A DNA stretch of 64,000 nucleotides from Oenanthe sinensis (GCA_028671895.1 JAPMAC010000221.1:930001-994000); one strand, 5' to 3'. Shown: positions 46,801 through 58,151, counted from the first letter of the stretch. Notes: generated by a model not told the origin, from the sequence alone. A program made the numbers and translations.

Positions 46801-47102
46801 GTTACTTTGTATCCGTTGTCAGTGAACTGACTGATACTCAGAAGGTTGTGCTTTAATCCGTCCACAAGAGAGATGTTCTCAATGATAACATTCCCGATTT
46901 CCAGATTGCCATATCCCTTTGTGAATCCCTTACTGTTATCTCCAAAGGTCACTATCGGGCCAGCTTTCTCAACCACATCTGTTAGCAGGGCTTTGTCTCC
47001 AGTCATGTGCCTAGAACATCCGCTGTCAAGTATCCACATGACACGCTTGTTCTTTGCTGTACCCTGCATCCACAGATTGATTACTTTTTCTTTGGCACCC
47101 AA
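43824..47102 (-). CDS. E pol: protease, integrase, reverse transcriptase, RNase H
   Basis: 1092 codons without a stop. In order: aspartic protease WILDSGCSRHMTGDK (catalytic D26); pre-integrase HHCC-type domain (WHKKLSHLNF, CEACEKGKSKKASH); integrase core with D in LHMDLFGPVNV, D in IRSDNGTEF and E in NGVVERKNRTLVEAARTM; a low-complexity linker; RT with TKWVFRNKLDEDG, YQMDVKSAFLNGELEEEVYV and catalytic QVYVDDIIFGSTH; RNase H with VGYTDSDYAG, STAEAEYVAAGSC and DIFTKPLDEITF. All key residues are present. The ORF overlaps gag by 22 nt in another frame, so its true start is unclear. It copies element RNA into DNA and inserts it; by sequence it looks functional. Confidence 0.92.
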   Translation of the reverse strand: MGAKEKVINLWMQGTAKNKRVMWILDSGCSRHMTGDKALLTDVVEKAGPIVTFGDNSKGFTKGYGNLEIGNVIIENISLVDGLKHNLLSISQFTDNGYKVTFEKERCAIQSRKDSKLALQGVRKGNLFIADLFSASKGEVQCFYSKASTEDSWLWHKKLSHLNFKTMNSLVKRELVRGLPEMEFCQEGLCEACEKGKSKKASHRSKDSTDITEPLQLLHMDLFGPVNVMSMSRKRYALVIVDDYSKYTWVLFLAAKDEAPQKIINHLKKLELEAGLPVRKIRSDNGTEFRNAILNEFCVEKGITRQFSAPRTPQQNGVVERKNRTLVEAARTMLNEAKLPLYLWAEAVNTACYTQNRTLINKEHDKTSYELMANKKPTLKYFHVFGAKCFVLKDDEHLGKFESKAHEGIFLGYSMESKAYRVYVIDHKKVIESMNVTFDDLKLPSLQRTDDTETLQFENLNSDGGEVEPEAATEIQVPNENINNDDSVPSSGNSGRFTETTSSGRESHSHPSSSSGGANEGSTNRTQHNNENQAESSRANMPRHRVWSRDHPFELILGDPDAGVQTRRASQNECLFSGFLSEVEPKKVEEALEDPDWVLSMQEELNQFERQKVWKLVPRPKNKSVIGTKWVFRNKLDEDGIVTRNKARLVAKGYSQEEGIDYDETYAPVARLEAIRMFLAFAAHSNFKVYQMDVKSAFLNGELEEEVYVEQPPGFEDPEFTDFVYFLFKALYGLKQAPRTWYDTLSIFLLENGFTRGVIDKTLFHKMHKNDMILVQVYVDDIIFGSTHDQLCSRFAKLMQSRYEMSMMGELNYFLGLQVSQRKDGIFICQTKYIKELLKKYGLEDASSAKTPMATATKLDKDEPGKKVDITSYRGMIGSLLYLTASRPDITFSTCLCARFQSDPKESHLIAVKRIFRYLKGSLNLGIWYPKDTGFDLVGYTDSDYAGCRIDRKSTSGSCQFLGRRLVSWYSKKQHSVAMSTAEAEYVAAGSCCAQILWIRNQLQDYGLLLSKIPIFCDNTSAIAITNNPVQHSRTKHIDIRYHFIREHVMNGTVELHFVPTEQQIADIFTKPLDEITFTRLVCELGMLNSTD

Positions 47103-49549
47103 ATTTGATTGGGTCCAAGAGGCTTAGATAAGTAAAAAGATTTAGCTATAGAAATTTTCTGGTCCTTGTCTTTCTCATCGACTGAACCCTTGCCCTTTGG
47201 TTTAGCCTTGACAGAGGTGTCTTTAGGCTTAGGGACAGGGGTTTCCTTCCTAACTTTAGGAGGACTGGCAGTCTTTGCCCTAACATGCTTTCTAGTCATG
47301 TTCACATCTGTATTCATGCAAGTACTTGATGAAGAATTCATTAAGTTAATGTATGCAGACATGATATTGAAAGCACATGGCATGCATCCTACTTTACCGC
47401 ATGGTTGATGAGGAATAGACATGGCAGGCATGGCAGGCATACTAGAAGTTCCTGTTTTAACTACTTTTATCTTATTGCATGCATGCGTAAGATGACCAGT
47501 AGACTTGCAATTATTACAAACTTTTCTAGCATTGTTAGCACCTACCTTACCATTTCTGTTAGCTTTCTTGTTTTCATTTTTATTGCCTATTTCAATTTTA
47601 ACCTGTTTCTTAGGTTGTTCAATTTTAACAGTTTTCTTAGGCATGTTCTTCTTATCTACAACCTTTTCCTTTTTCTCCTCAACAAGGAGTTCTTCTTTCA
47701 TTAAGAGATCATCTTCATTAAGGGGTTCTAAGATAAATTTCTTATAAAGGGGCTTAGCTACATTCTTCAATACATGTGGAATGTCTTGCTTCATAGGACT
47801 TTCCTCAGCAATAGATTCTACATGCATTTTTCCAGCTTTCTTATCATAGTCAAAACCTATTCCTGTTTTCTGACCTATGACTTGTTTGTCTATAGCCTCT
47901 TTTACAAGATTCGCAGATTTCTTATAAGCTTGAAGTTTTAACTCTAGATCAGAAATTTTACTTCTAAGAGCTGCTTCTACTTCCTGGTTGCACCTATCTC
48001 TATTCTGAAGATATTCTATTTTCTGTTTCAGATCTTCTACATTAACACATGCAAGCTCTAGTTTTTCGTTTTTAGTTTCTAACAGTTTATTCTTAAGAAC
48101 TAGTTTAGCATTTTCTTCTACAGATGCTAGCATGCTTGTATGTATGTTAAACATTTCTATGCTCAGATCTTCCACAGTTTTCTTATACTCAGAATTAGAC
48201 ATATCAACGGAGGAAAGAAATGATACCTTAGATGATTGAGGTGATTCCTCTGAAGAGTCTGCCATTAGTGCAAGATTTCCATAGACCTCTTCTTCATCGA
48301 TGTCAGAATCATCCCAGCTCTTGCCTTCAGCTATATAAGCTCTTCCTTGATGCTTCTTCACCAGCGCATCATATTTCTACTTTAGTTCATCGTAGGACTC
48401 CTTCCTTTCATTCCCTTGTTTTGGTTTCCGGCATTCTGTTGCAAAATGACCGGGTTCTCCACAATTGTAGCATTTAAACTTGCTTCTATCTACCATCCCT
48501 GTCTTATAGCCTCCTCTGCTGTGAGACCCTGAAGACGATCCACCTCGATTACTGCTTTTGTCCCTGGAACCACTGTAACTTGAATTACTCTTAAATTTGA
48601 ACTTTGGGTTCCTTCTGAATCTGAGGTTCTTGAACTTTCCTGCCATGTAGGCCATAGTCTTGTTTTCCAGTTGTTCAAGTTCTTCTATTGAATAGAAGTC
48701 GTCTTCATCACCCGGTTGAGAATTCTCTGTGAATTCAGCTTCTAAGATTTCTTCTTTCTCGACTGCAGGTGCTTCTTTGTTGGTCTCTTTCACAGCAATG
48801 TCCTTGGCTACTAGAGCTGTCGTCTTCAACAGTGCAGAATTCTTATTGTCCACTGTACCTGAGCCATAAATGATTTGTCGCTGCTCTTGCTCCATCTCAT
48901 GAGTCTTGAGCTTTCCGTATAGCATTTCAATGGACATTTCATTTATATCACTTCTCTCTCTGATGGCAGAGATTTTGTGCTCTAGGTGTGCTGGCAGTGT
49001 CAACATAAACTTTCTGTTGATCTCCCTACGTGTGTAGGTCTTCCCATGTAGAGACAAGTCATTTAGCAATTTGTTGTATCTCTCGAAAACCTGAGTGATA
49101 CTTTCTCCAGGTAATGACTTGAATGCTTCATATTGGGAGGTAAGAATGTCTAGCCTGTTTTCCTTCACTTCAGCTGTACCCTCCATCAACAGATCAATCG
49201 TGTCCCACATCTGTTTGGCACTGGTGCAATTTATCACCTGATTTAGCATAGTTGTGTCCAAAGAATCCATCAAGATGCATTGTAGATGATTGTCCCATGC
49301 TACTTTCTCTTTGTCAGTGTCAGTAAATTCTGATGGTTCCTTTGGGGTAAACCCTTGAGGAATCCGAACGCCATCTTCTGAAACTGTCTCTGGTGTAAGC
49401 TTTTGAGGAACATAGGGGCCATTTTCAAGAATCCCAAGATATTGAGAATTACTAGTCTTGATGAAAATGGTCATCTTCTTTTTCCACAAAATGTATTCAT
49501 TTTTGTCGAAGGTGGGAATTTTGATACTGCTTAATTTTTGGGTACTCAT
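47081..49549 (-). pseudogene. E gag with C-terminal extension, one in-frame TAG
   Basis: The ATG at 49547-49549 starts MSTQKLSSIKIPTFDKNEY. The first 390 codons carry a copia gag (UBN2-like) domain (FMLTLPAHLEHKISAIRERS) and a zinc knuckle, CYNCGEPGHFATEC. A TAG at 48377-48379 (LK-stop-KYDAL) interrupts the frame; element C has an alanine codon there. The frame then stays open for 426 codons with an acidic DSD/EEE patch, coiled-coil-like helices, basic stretches and a second knuckle, CNNCKSTGHLTHAC, ending IWVPKKK. The extended gag with a second knuckle fits Sireviruses. The TAG may be a simple mutation; readthrough is possible but the context is not a known leaky one. Confidence 0.85.
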
Positions 49550-49825
49550 GGTTGTTAAGAATTTTAAATCTTAAGAAATAATTAATTTCTCAAAAATTAA
49601 AATCAATTCAAATAAAAAATTAAATATTGAGAATTTAATTTTAATTCGAATTCTTGATGATTGATAGTTTTTTTTAAAATTTAGTGAATTTAAAATCAAT
49701 GAAAAATTCGAAATTGAATTTTCTTTTAAAAATAAAAGAAAATTCAAGATAAATTTTTCTAGATCTAAACATGCACTTTTTAGAAAAACTATTTTTGGAT
49801 CTTGATTTGTAAAGTCAATCAACAA
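49550..49825 (-). other. E leader
   Basis: AT-rich untranslated stretch between PBS and gag. It contains repeats of TTTAAAAT-like sequence and no ORF worth naming. Confidence 0.7.
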
Positions 49826-49837
49826 GCTCTGATACCA
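49826..49837 (-). other. E primer-binding site
   Basis: Minus strand TGGTATCAGAGC, two bases inside the 5' LTR. It is complementary to the 3' end of plant initiator tRNA-Met, the usual copia primer. Confidence 0.92.
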
Positions 49838-50155
49838 ATTGTTAGGTCCAAAATCATCATAGAAGGGGGGGTTGAATATGATGTTGTAGATTTTCAACTT
49901 TGTTTTACGGAAGTGTTTGTGTTTTTATATGATATGAGCTTGGCAGTAAATAAAACACAAAGCTGGGAAATAACAAGTTATTATTAAATCCCTGTGGTGC
50001 TACAAATCTAATCAAATGATTAGCTGCAGTGGGTTCAAAATAATATTATAACAATTACAGTTGGGAGATATAAATGAGTGTCTTTAATGGAGCTTCCCGG
50101 CTGTATTTGTTGATAGCTTGAAGATGATAACCAATTAAAACAATTGATTTGAACC

Positions 50156-50166
50156 CATATATATTT
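50156..50166 (-). promoter_or_regulatory. Putative TATA box of E 5' LTR
   Basis: The minus strand reads AATATATATGG about 40 bp downstream of the hairpin array and about 320 bp before the PBS, a suitable place for genomic RNA transcription. Inference from motif and position. Confidence 0.55.
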
Positions 50167-50207
50167 GCAGACTTCTTGGAATTTAATTTCACAATTGCTT
50201 AAGTCCT

Positions 50208-50519
50208 GAGTGGCGCCTACACAGTGGTAATGGTGTAGAGGCGCCACTTGAGGCTTGTTGAGGCTGAAGTCTTGAGTTGCGCCGATAAAGTGAGTTGCGC
50301 TTACACTCTTGTTGCACTGTGTAGGCGCCACTCATACACTATCTTTGCCTTAGAAATTTTAGAGCAGCTGAGTTGCGCCTAGAAGTTGTGTTGCGCCTGC
50401 ACAGTGTCTTCCCTGTACAGGCGCCACTCACGCCTTGGACTGTGTGCCTTGAACTGTATGTGTACCTGTTAGACTTTGAGTTGCGCCTATACAGTGGTTA
50501 CCCTGTATAGGCGCCACTC
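50208..50519. repeat. Four 42-nt hairpins in E 5' LTR
   Basis: Same units as in the 3' LTR, starts 84, 96 and 90 bp apart. They lie upstream of the TATA box in sense orientation (U3). Confidence 0.9.
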
Positions 50520-51142
50520 ATAACTTAGACACCATTTCGTGTGCCTTCACTTGACAAAATTGTTGCACCTTGAAATGTAGACTGCACCTCTTCACAGCTT
50601 CAAGAATAAAACCACCAATTGTAGTAATTCCTTCCTTAGCATATTTATCTTGAAATCTTGAATTAATTACCACTTGGATTTTACTCTTCTGGCTTGGCTT
50701 GATCAACTGATTTTCTCTTGATTAATTAAGATAATTCTTTTCTTGTTGTGCTGACGCTTAGTGCACTGGTCTGGTTCACAAACGACTAACACTGAATGAA
50801 TTCCCTTAATCTCTGTTCTGTTTCAGCTGACTAACACTGGACTTTTGCATTGCTTCTAATCACTGAAACCCTTTGACAATTATACATGGATCACTGCTCT
50901 GTCTTTAGAATGAAATCTTCTGAACTCTTATTTGTCACTGAGGCTTGAACATATTAATGAACTTCTCTCACTGACGTTCAGTAATTCTTCTGTCTTGAAA
51001 GCTCAGCAATGATGAATGTATTATCTTCTTGATTATGTCCTTCTGAATTTCTGTGCTGCATGTTAGTATTATTTATCTGTCTTTGTTTCTTAGTTGAGTT
51101 ATCGTTATCACTATTACATACTACGTTACATTATGCTTTACA

Positions 51143-51147
51143 TTGGA
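51143..51147. repeat. TSD of E, right copy (TTGGA)
   Basis: Repeats 36807-36811. Confidence 0.92.
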
Positions 51148-52520
51148 CCAGAAATTGTGTGTTCAACTCTGGGTGATTCTTCATCATCAACATCCTCTAA
51201 ATAGCCTTGATTCTCAAAGACTAAGGACTTTAATTCTTGACTACCTTCAACACCAGGAAACTTGGTTTTATCAAAGGTGACATTCACACTTTCATCAATA
51301 ACTTTGTGATCAATGATATAGACTCTGTAAGTTGTTTTGTCAATACCATAACCCATGAATATCCCTTTATAACCTTTAGTATCAAACTTTCCTTTGACCT
51401 CTGTTGAGTCTTTCATGATATAGCATTTGCTTCCAAACACATGAAAGTACTGGACAGTAGATTTCCTTCAAGTTAGCAGCTCATAGGGTGTTTTCCAAAG
51501 GCCTTGTTGACAATTGTCCTATTTTGAGTATAACAAGATGTATTAATAGCTTCACCCTAGAAATGAGTAGGAAGATTTACTTCACTCAACATGGTTCTTG
51601 CATCCTCAATGAGGGTTCTATTTTTTCTTTCCACAACACCATTTTGTTGAGGTGTCCTTGGTGCATAGAATTGTTGAGTGATGCCATTGTCTTTGCTAAA
51701 GTCATCATGATACTATTTTTGAATTCAGTACCATTGTCACTTCTCAAGAATTGGACTTTGAACTTAGGATTCTTGTCAAGAACTCTTACTAGATCAATAA
51801 TCTTTTGTGCAGCTTCATCCTTAGTTTCTAGGAATCTCACCCAAGTGTACCTTGAAAAATCGTCAACCATTACAAGGAAATATCTTTTCTTTGCCAGTGA
51901 CTGCACATTCACAGGACCAAATAAGTCCAAATGAATGAGTTGAAAAGCTTCATTTATTGAACCACTAGGAATGCTTTTGTGAGTAGCTCTTCTTAGCTTC
52001 CCTTTTTGACAATCCTTCTTGACAGAATTCAAGTTGAGGAAGGCCTTTCACCAATTCTCTCTTCATCATATATTTCATTGCTTTGAAATTCAAATGAGAA
52101 AGCGTCTTGTGCCACAACCAGCTTTCAGAAGATGAATATTTTTTATAGAAACAATAGATTTTGTCCTTTCTTACTGAGTCAAGGTCAGCAATGAATAGGA
52201 TTCCTTTCCTTACTCCTTAAAGAGCTTCTTCTCCTGTCTTCTTGTTCACAATTGAGCATATGTCTTGATCAAACTCAACTTTGAAACCTTTCTCATAAAA
52301 CTGAGTAACACTCAATATATCAATTTTCTCAATCTTCAAGTTACCAACTTCCAGCATGCCATATCCCATTGTGAAACCAATGTTGTTGTCACCAAATGTT
52401 ACACATGGGCTAGCCATTTCCTTGAACTGTGATAACAGAGCTTTATCACCAGTCATGTATCTTGAGAATCCATTGTCAATGATCCACATGACTCTTTTAT
52501 TTTTCATCTTGCCCTGCAAA
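51148..52520 (-). pseudogene. C pol remnant: protease and integrase
   Basis: The protease segment reads MWIIDNGFSRYMTGDK; the family's D-S-G is D-N-G here, so the catalytic triad is damaged. Pre-integrase sequence is decayed. The integrase at 51586-52032 shows LIHLDLFGPVNV, DDFSRYTWV and FLRSDNGTEF, then a frameshift. The integrase C-terminal region at 51138-51440 includes VFGSKCYIMKD-like sequence and IIDHKVIDESVNVTFD, ending at the E insertion. Several stops. Nonfunctional. Confidence 0.85.
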
Positions 52521-52555
52521 TCAAATTTTTCAAGTTATTTTTGGTACCCATATCT

Positions 52556-54067
52556 CATTGGGTCTATTTGGCTTAGCCAAATCATAGTTTAAGGCATGAT
52601 TAGTTGGTTTTCTTTCATTAGCTTTTAGCATGACTCATGTGGCCACCCATTTAGATGTAATACTTGGTTTTGGGTTCTTCTTTATGGGTGGCTTGCCTAT
52701 CCTATCTTTAGGAAGGCTTGGAGTCTTTGCCTTCTCAGTTTTGACTGACTTATGTAAACATACATCATTGGAAGCAATATGCATGTTAAAGCATATGTTT
52801 AGCATATTTAATTTACACAACATGCAATCAAAATTTCCACAATGGGATACTTGTCTATTTAACAAGGGAGTGCTATGCAAGTTTCCATTAACAGATATGA
52901 CATGTTTTGCTTCATACTTTCTCTTGGTACAGGCATGGGTTAAGTGACTAGAGGACCCACAGTTGTTACACTGTTTCCTTGGAGCATTATGAATAAAACC
53001 ATAATCATTTTTCTTATTTATTCTCAACTTTCCATTCATGTTCTTCTTGGTCTTCATGACAGTAGGATTAGATAAGACTGTCTTGATAGTATGTTTTAAT
53101 CTTACTGTCTCGATAGCAACTTCTGAACATTTTGTCTTGCTAGTGTTGACAGCATCTTCTAGACACTGAGTACTGTCAATGGCAAAACTAACTGTCTTGG
53201 GGTGTTTGACAGTATCTTTTGACCTAGAGTTTTTTGTGAAAGTAACATTGTCTTCATTATTTAGAATTTGCTTAAGAATTAAAGCTTCCTCATCAAATTC
53301 AAACTCAGCCTTTTTAAACATTGGATTCTTGACATTTTTAAGTATAGAGGGTCTGACAATAAGTTTATCCAGAATAGTGTCCTCATCTACTACATGCTTC
53401 TTGCCATTTTTCTTCTCATAGTTAAACCCTATACCTACCTTTTTATTTTCAGTATTATCAGCATGGTAAGATTTTAACAATGAAGAAGAATTTTTATAGG
53501 CTTTGATTTTAAGTTCATTTTCACCTATCTGGTTTCTGAGAAACTCCCCAATCTGAGAAGCACAAATATCTTCTTCTTTAAAAACTCATTTTCTTACTGT
53601 AAGGACTCAAAAGCATTTTGTCTTAGTTCTAGTTCTTCATTTTTGCATTTTAAAAATTCATTAGCATCTGTCAGTTTAACAATCTCTTCATTAGCTGCTA
53701 GCATGCTTGTATAAATGTTAAAGATTTTAGAACTTTAAATTTCAACAGTTTTCTTGTACTGAGATGCAGTCATATCAACAGTAGTAAGAAAATGTACCTG
53801 TCTTGATGAAAGAGGTGACTCTTCTCCAGAATTTGTCATTAGAGCTAGGTTTCCAAATTCTTCTTCCTCTTCATCATCAGATTCATCCCAGCATTTGCCT
53901 TCAGCTATAAATGCCCTACCTTGTTGCTTCTTGAGCAAGGCATTATACTTTGCCTTGAGTTCTACATAGTCATTTCTTCTCACTTACTTTGGCTTTTTGT
54001 ATTCAGTTGCAAAATGTCTCATCTCACTACAGTTGTAGCATCTTATCTTTGAACTGTCCACCATTCC
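52556..54067 (-). pseudogene. C gag remnant, C-terminal part
   Basis: Open stretches are 52635-53480 (second knuckle CNNCGSSSHLTHAC, end IWVPK) and 53735-53983 (AKYNALLKKQQGRAFIAEGK, acidic DDEEEEE). A first zinc knuckle near 54050 is decayed to CYNCSEMRHFATEY (last Cys to Tyr). The G LTR begins at 54068 and cuts off the N-terminal gag domain. As in E, the gag frame stops just after IWVPK and protease resumes in another frame. Confidence 0.82.
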
Positions 54068-57000
54068 TGTAAGAGCCCGAACCTTTGTAAAATCTGAACT
54101 ATGAATGAATAGTAACTTTTCAGTTTTACGAAAACCATGATAGCTCACACTATATATAAGGTGTAGGATTATAAATCCGAGATTTTATTGCGATAATACT
54201 AAGTAAATAAGTGTATGTAAACGTCGTTAGAATCCGAGGATTTTGTCGTTTACTAATTATTTCGTAATTTACGAGATACTGATGAATAGAGGAGTAGGTT
54301 TCGACCTAAGGGATTATAATTCAAAGAAATTATATCCTTGACACATTAAGGTAGTGTGACTAGTAAATGTTCACATTATAAATATAGAAATAAGAGGTGT
54401 TATCACTAATTATGTTTATGAAGGATTAAGAGTAAGTAAAGAATGATAAGTGAAATGCACCACAAGGGGAGCCATGCAAGCCATGCAAGCAAGTACTTGC
54501 ATGGGTGGAGTCAAGTAACTAGTCAAGTAACTAAGCTAGCAAGTTAACCAAATGACAAACTAGGATTAGGAAACATGGTTCCCTAATTTAGGGGAAAAAA
54601 TCCATAAAGCAACCTTATCACTTAGCACAAATTCAACAAAGCCATGATTAACCTTTTCATAGATTTTATTCCCACAAAAACAAACACAAATCAGCAAAAG
54701 CAAGTAGCCAAGCAGAAAATTTTCTTCTCTCCCCCACCATTGTTCCATTCGACTTTTTCAAGAAAGAGGAAGAAAGAAAAATTCAAAGTCCAAGCTTCCT
54801 TGCTTCATAAATCCTAAAATTAATTTCCAAGCTTCTATATTTCATAGATAAGGTATGGTAAAAATCTCAAGTCCATTCTCCATGTCTAGCATTTTCAAAT
54901 AATTCATCAAAGATGACAATGAATAGTATGAATAGTAAACTCTAGAAATTTTAAAGCTTGTTTTCTTGATGTTTAGTTAAGAACAAAGGTAGATCAAGCT
55001 TCTCTAAGGACTCCAAGCACTATCTAGTTGTTGTTTGAGCTTTGTGAAGGTATGGACAACCTCTAACCCTTGTGTTTTATGTGAGTAATATGCCATGAAA
55101 GTGTTAGTAAGTGAAGTCATGAGCTAGTATGGTAAAGATATGATGATGTTAAGCTTTTGGTTGAGTTCTTGAAATGATGTTAGTAGTGTAATGGTGAAAT
55201 GAGTAGCTTATTATTGTAACCGTGATGAAAGGAGTGAGGATGAGTGTTGGTTGGAATGGATTCACGTTGGTTGAATCCGGAAAACGTTACGTTTATAGCC
55301 GTCGTAATGCCCAATTTTAGTAAGCACTCTTTTAAACTGTGAAAAAAGTAATGTCAAGCTCCTGGCCCCTAAGGCCTCTGACCATATTTGGTTAGGCCTT
55401 GTCTCATATATCGTTTTGACGCTTGAATCATGATATTCTGATGTACGGTTTAGGAGATAAGTCAAATTTAGTGAAAGCAACTAAGTCAACCAAACTATTT
55501 CGGGAAGCCCTTTTGTAAAATATAAATGGACCACTTAAATGTCACCAAAAATCATAAACTTTTAAGGAAACATAGTTGGGACAGCGGTAAAGGCCTCTGC
55601 AAAATTTCATGACCAGAGGAGAAAATTTCGATTTTATAAAATTGTTGAAGCCGGACAGATTCTTTGACAAACCTTAAATGAGAAAGAATGAATAAAAGAA
55701 ACTTAAGTGTCTATGCAAAGTGACAAGTATGAAGGTGTCATTGACCCATGAATTGACTTAAGTAATCAACATATGTCCTTAAGGTTAAGTAACTCTAGAA
55801 TGAGAGGTCTAACTTATGCCAAGCTTATGGTTCGTGCGTGCGTGACATTAGTGGTTAAGATAACCAATAACTAACGAAGCGTTCTATTTGATTTATATAG
55901 ATCGTCCGTCAAACCCCCGCACCTCGACGAATCCCAGGACCACAGGCAAGTTTTCAAAACTCGTATCTAATGTACTAATGTTTTGTCGAAAGACTGTTGT
56001 TGTTGTGATATAACTGTATATTGAAAAGTACGAACTGTTTTATGTATTGTTACAAATTTCGTAAATATTACGGTTATATGCTATAAAGTATTATAGATAT
56101 AAGCCGGTAAAAGTAAAGGCTCTAAGCGTAGAGCAAGTATGTATTTTCGAACGTGGACCGGGAGTCGGAAGGTTAAGTTAAGTGTTGTCGTAATCCGGAG
56201 GAAGCCGGAGACAGATTATTTTGAAATAACGATTATAAATATTTCGATATTTATATTTTGATATTCTTTTGATAAGAGAATTAAAAGGAGATAATAAATA
56301 TTATTTTAATATTTATTTAATTAATGAATATTATTTTGAATATTCATTTATTAAGGATTATTTATTAATTTTAATTAATAAATATTATTTAAATATTTAT
56401 TAATTATTGAAAATTCATTTACAAATTATTCTAGGTCTTTAATAATTATTCGAAGCTTTCGATAATTATTTTAAATACTTTCCGACCTTCAGAAAATGAT
56501 TTAAAGATAGTGAGAGCTCCCTAATATTTTAATTTAATTATTTTATTTTATTCTTTTAATAAGAATAAAATACGTTCAAACTTATCAAAAATAGGGAACT
56601 CGGTCTAGGAAGTGAATACCTATTTACCTCTCGAAAGCAGTCAAGTTTTGGAACTAGTTTCCACAGTAGCAAGAGCTTTTCAACTTATCAAAAGCAGAGA
56701 GGTTCCGACAAACTCCCGAGTCATGGTTTTCAAAATGAATTCATTCCTTGATGAAAGAGATTAGTGGGTGAAGGTCACTTACATGTGTGGTGAGAGGACA
56801 TCCCGACTAATCTAATCAGTGACTACTCATAGCTATGAGGGTCTATCAACAAGTATTATTTACTTGGGGAACTAGGATTAACTTCCGGTTCAAGGTTAGA
56901 TAGACAAATCTATTAACATGTATGATATACTTGGGGAGCTTGGATTAATGTTCCAGTTCCAGACTTATAGATTGATTCAGTGGACTTGGAGTTAGGGTAA

Positions 57001-57962
57001 GAGGCCGAGTGACGCACGGTCCAGCACTTTGACCCGTATGCGGTCTAGGGTGATTACCCATTAACGGTAGCGAGTACCGGGGCTCCCCCTTTTACATGTA
57101 GAGAAACGGAAGGCTTCCATAGGTTGCTGATGAAGGCTGCCACGTGCTACGACTGATCATCGTGGATGTGTGGTAGCGGGCGTGTTGATGCTCCAATTAC
57201 AGTCCCTTCTTCCAATTGGAATTGTGCTACGCACCGTAACAAAAGCCTAGGAGCTGAGTTACCGATGGTGTTGATTAGCAGTGAACCATTCTGAAAGATT
57301 CAGCTTACTTATCATGTTTTGACGAAAGTTATTTTAAACTTCAGTTATTTGTTCATAATGCTTTTACAAATAACTTACAGCATGTTTTCAGAAAATATTG
57401 ATAAAGAAAGAAAGCTTACAGATTACAGCATGTTTTCAGAAGTATATTAATTATTGCTGAGTTATGTTGCTCACCCTTGTTTTCTTTATATATCACAACA
57501 CAACAGGACTGCAGGATGCCGCGAATGCGCCGCACAGCCAGGAAGCGCGTGGGAAACGCCCACGCATTCCGTAGATTCTTCGCCAACCTACCCCAGGTAG
57601 GGAGTCGGAGTAGAAGTAGGATAGGGGTACAGTTGTTGATGGTACGCCTTATCTATAAATATGATCTATGTAAGTTAATAAACAAGAGCATGCAGTAGCA
57701 TTCAGTACTGTTTCGAATAGAAACCGTATTGTTTTCATAAGACAAGAAACTACTTTGGGATTGTAATATTTACTCTGATGGATTTATGTATTAGATATGT
57801 ATTCGTTCTGAGACTATAATCAGTAGTGTATGTGTGTATATGAACTGTGGGGTCGCTGTAGGTGAAGTACTAGCATTAAAGATTGAGGTAATAGTGTTAA
57901 TAACAGGAAGGACGGGAACCGTGGCAGCCCAGCTCTCCGACCCCGGATCTGGGGGCGCCACA
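54068..57962 (+). repeat. G 5' LTR (3.9 kb)
   Basis: From TGTAAGAGCCCGAACC to GGGGGCGCCACA, followed by the PBS. A TATA box CTATAAATA lies at 57653-57661, about 300 bp before the LTR end. A perfect 7-bp hairpin (GCGTGGG at 57547, CCCACGC at 57559) lies in a small ORF (57516-57698) of unclear meaning. The rest is AT-rich without recognisable genes. Only one LTR is in view, so its length rests on the terminal motifs and the PBS. Confidence 0.78.
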
Positions 57963-57966
57963 GAAA

Positions 57967-57978
57967 TGGTATCAGAGC
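57967..57978 (+). other. G primer-binding site
   Basis: TGGTATCAGAGC, four bases after the LTR end; complementary to initiator tRNA-Met. Confidence 0.9.
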
Positions 57979-58151
57979 GTAAGAGTATAACTCTTAGAAC
58001 GATAGAAAGCTAAGAATAATAAATCTCATAATAGTAATAAGAAACTCTTATCGAGTTCACCGTCGGGCTACTGGATGTAGTGTTGGCATTAAAACCCGCA
58101 AGGGAACTTTCAACCCTAGTTAGTAACGTCATTTTTGGTATATATATATAG

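Larger units (their letters stand above)
36812..51142 (-). mobile_element. E: near-intact Sirevirus-type Ty1/copia element with a third ORF
   Basis: 14.3-kb minus-strand element. In sense order it has 5' LTR 49840-51142, PBS 49826-49837, gag 49549-47081, PR-IN-RT-RH ORF 47102-43824, a 1.4-kb spacer with hairpins and a TATA box, ORF3 42445-38306, PPT 38115-38129 and 3' LTR 36812-38114. LTRs are both 1303 bp and differ at about three positions by eye. TSD is TTGGA. The long ORF3 after pol and the GGGGGAG-type PPT fit the Sirevirus lineage. Defects are one TAG in gag and a frame change at the gag/protease boundary. Confidence 0.93.
49840..51142 (-). repeat. E 5' LTR
   Basis: 1303 bp from TGTTAGGTCC to GCTTTACA (plus-strand reading). 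Hairpins are at 50208-50249, 50292-50333, 50388-50429 and 50478-50519. The PBS adjoins its left side and the TSD its right. Confidence 0.93.
35545..54067 (-). mobile_element. C: old Sirevirus-type copia element, interrupted three times
   Basis: The coding sequence reads on the minus strand as gag (54067 to 52556), protease and integrase (52520 to 51143), then RT (36811 to 35545). E interrupts it between integrase and RT, with TSD TTGGA. The left end is cut by the F LTR in the RT/RNase H linker, and the right end by the G LTR in the gag zinc knuckle. LTRs lie outside the window. Stops and frameshifts throughout show age. Confidence 0.85.

Noticed and set aside
47081..47102. Canonical -1 slippery heptamer at the gag/protease overlap
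   Set aside because: In the gag frame the run is G-AAA-AAG, which does not fit X-XXY-YYZ, and C has no equivalent.
48377..48385. Tobamovirus-type readthrough of the gag TAG
   Set aside because: The stop is followed by AAATAT, not the CAR-YYA context, so a programmed readthrough is not supported by sequence.
57967..57978. tRNA-Met gene
   Set aside because: Only the 12-nt primer-binding site matches; no tRNA fold or flanking arms.
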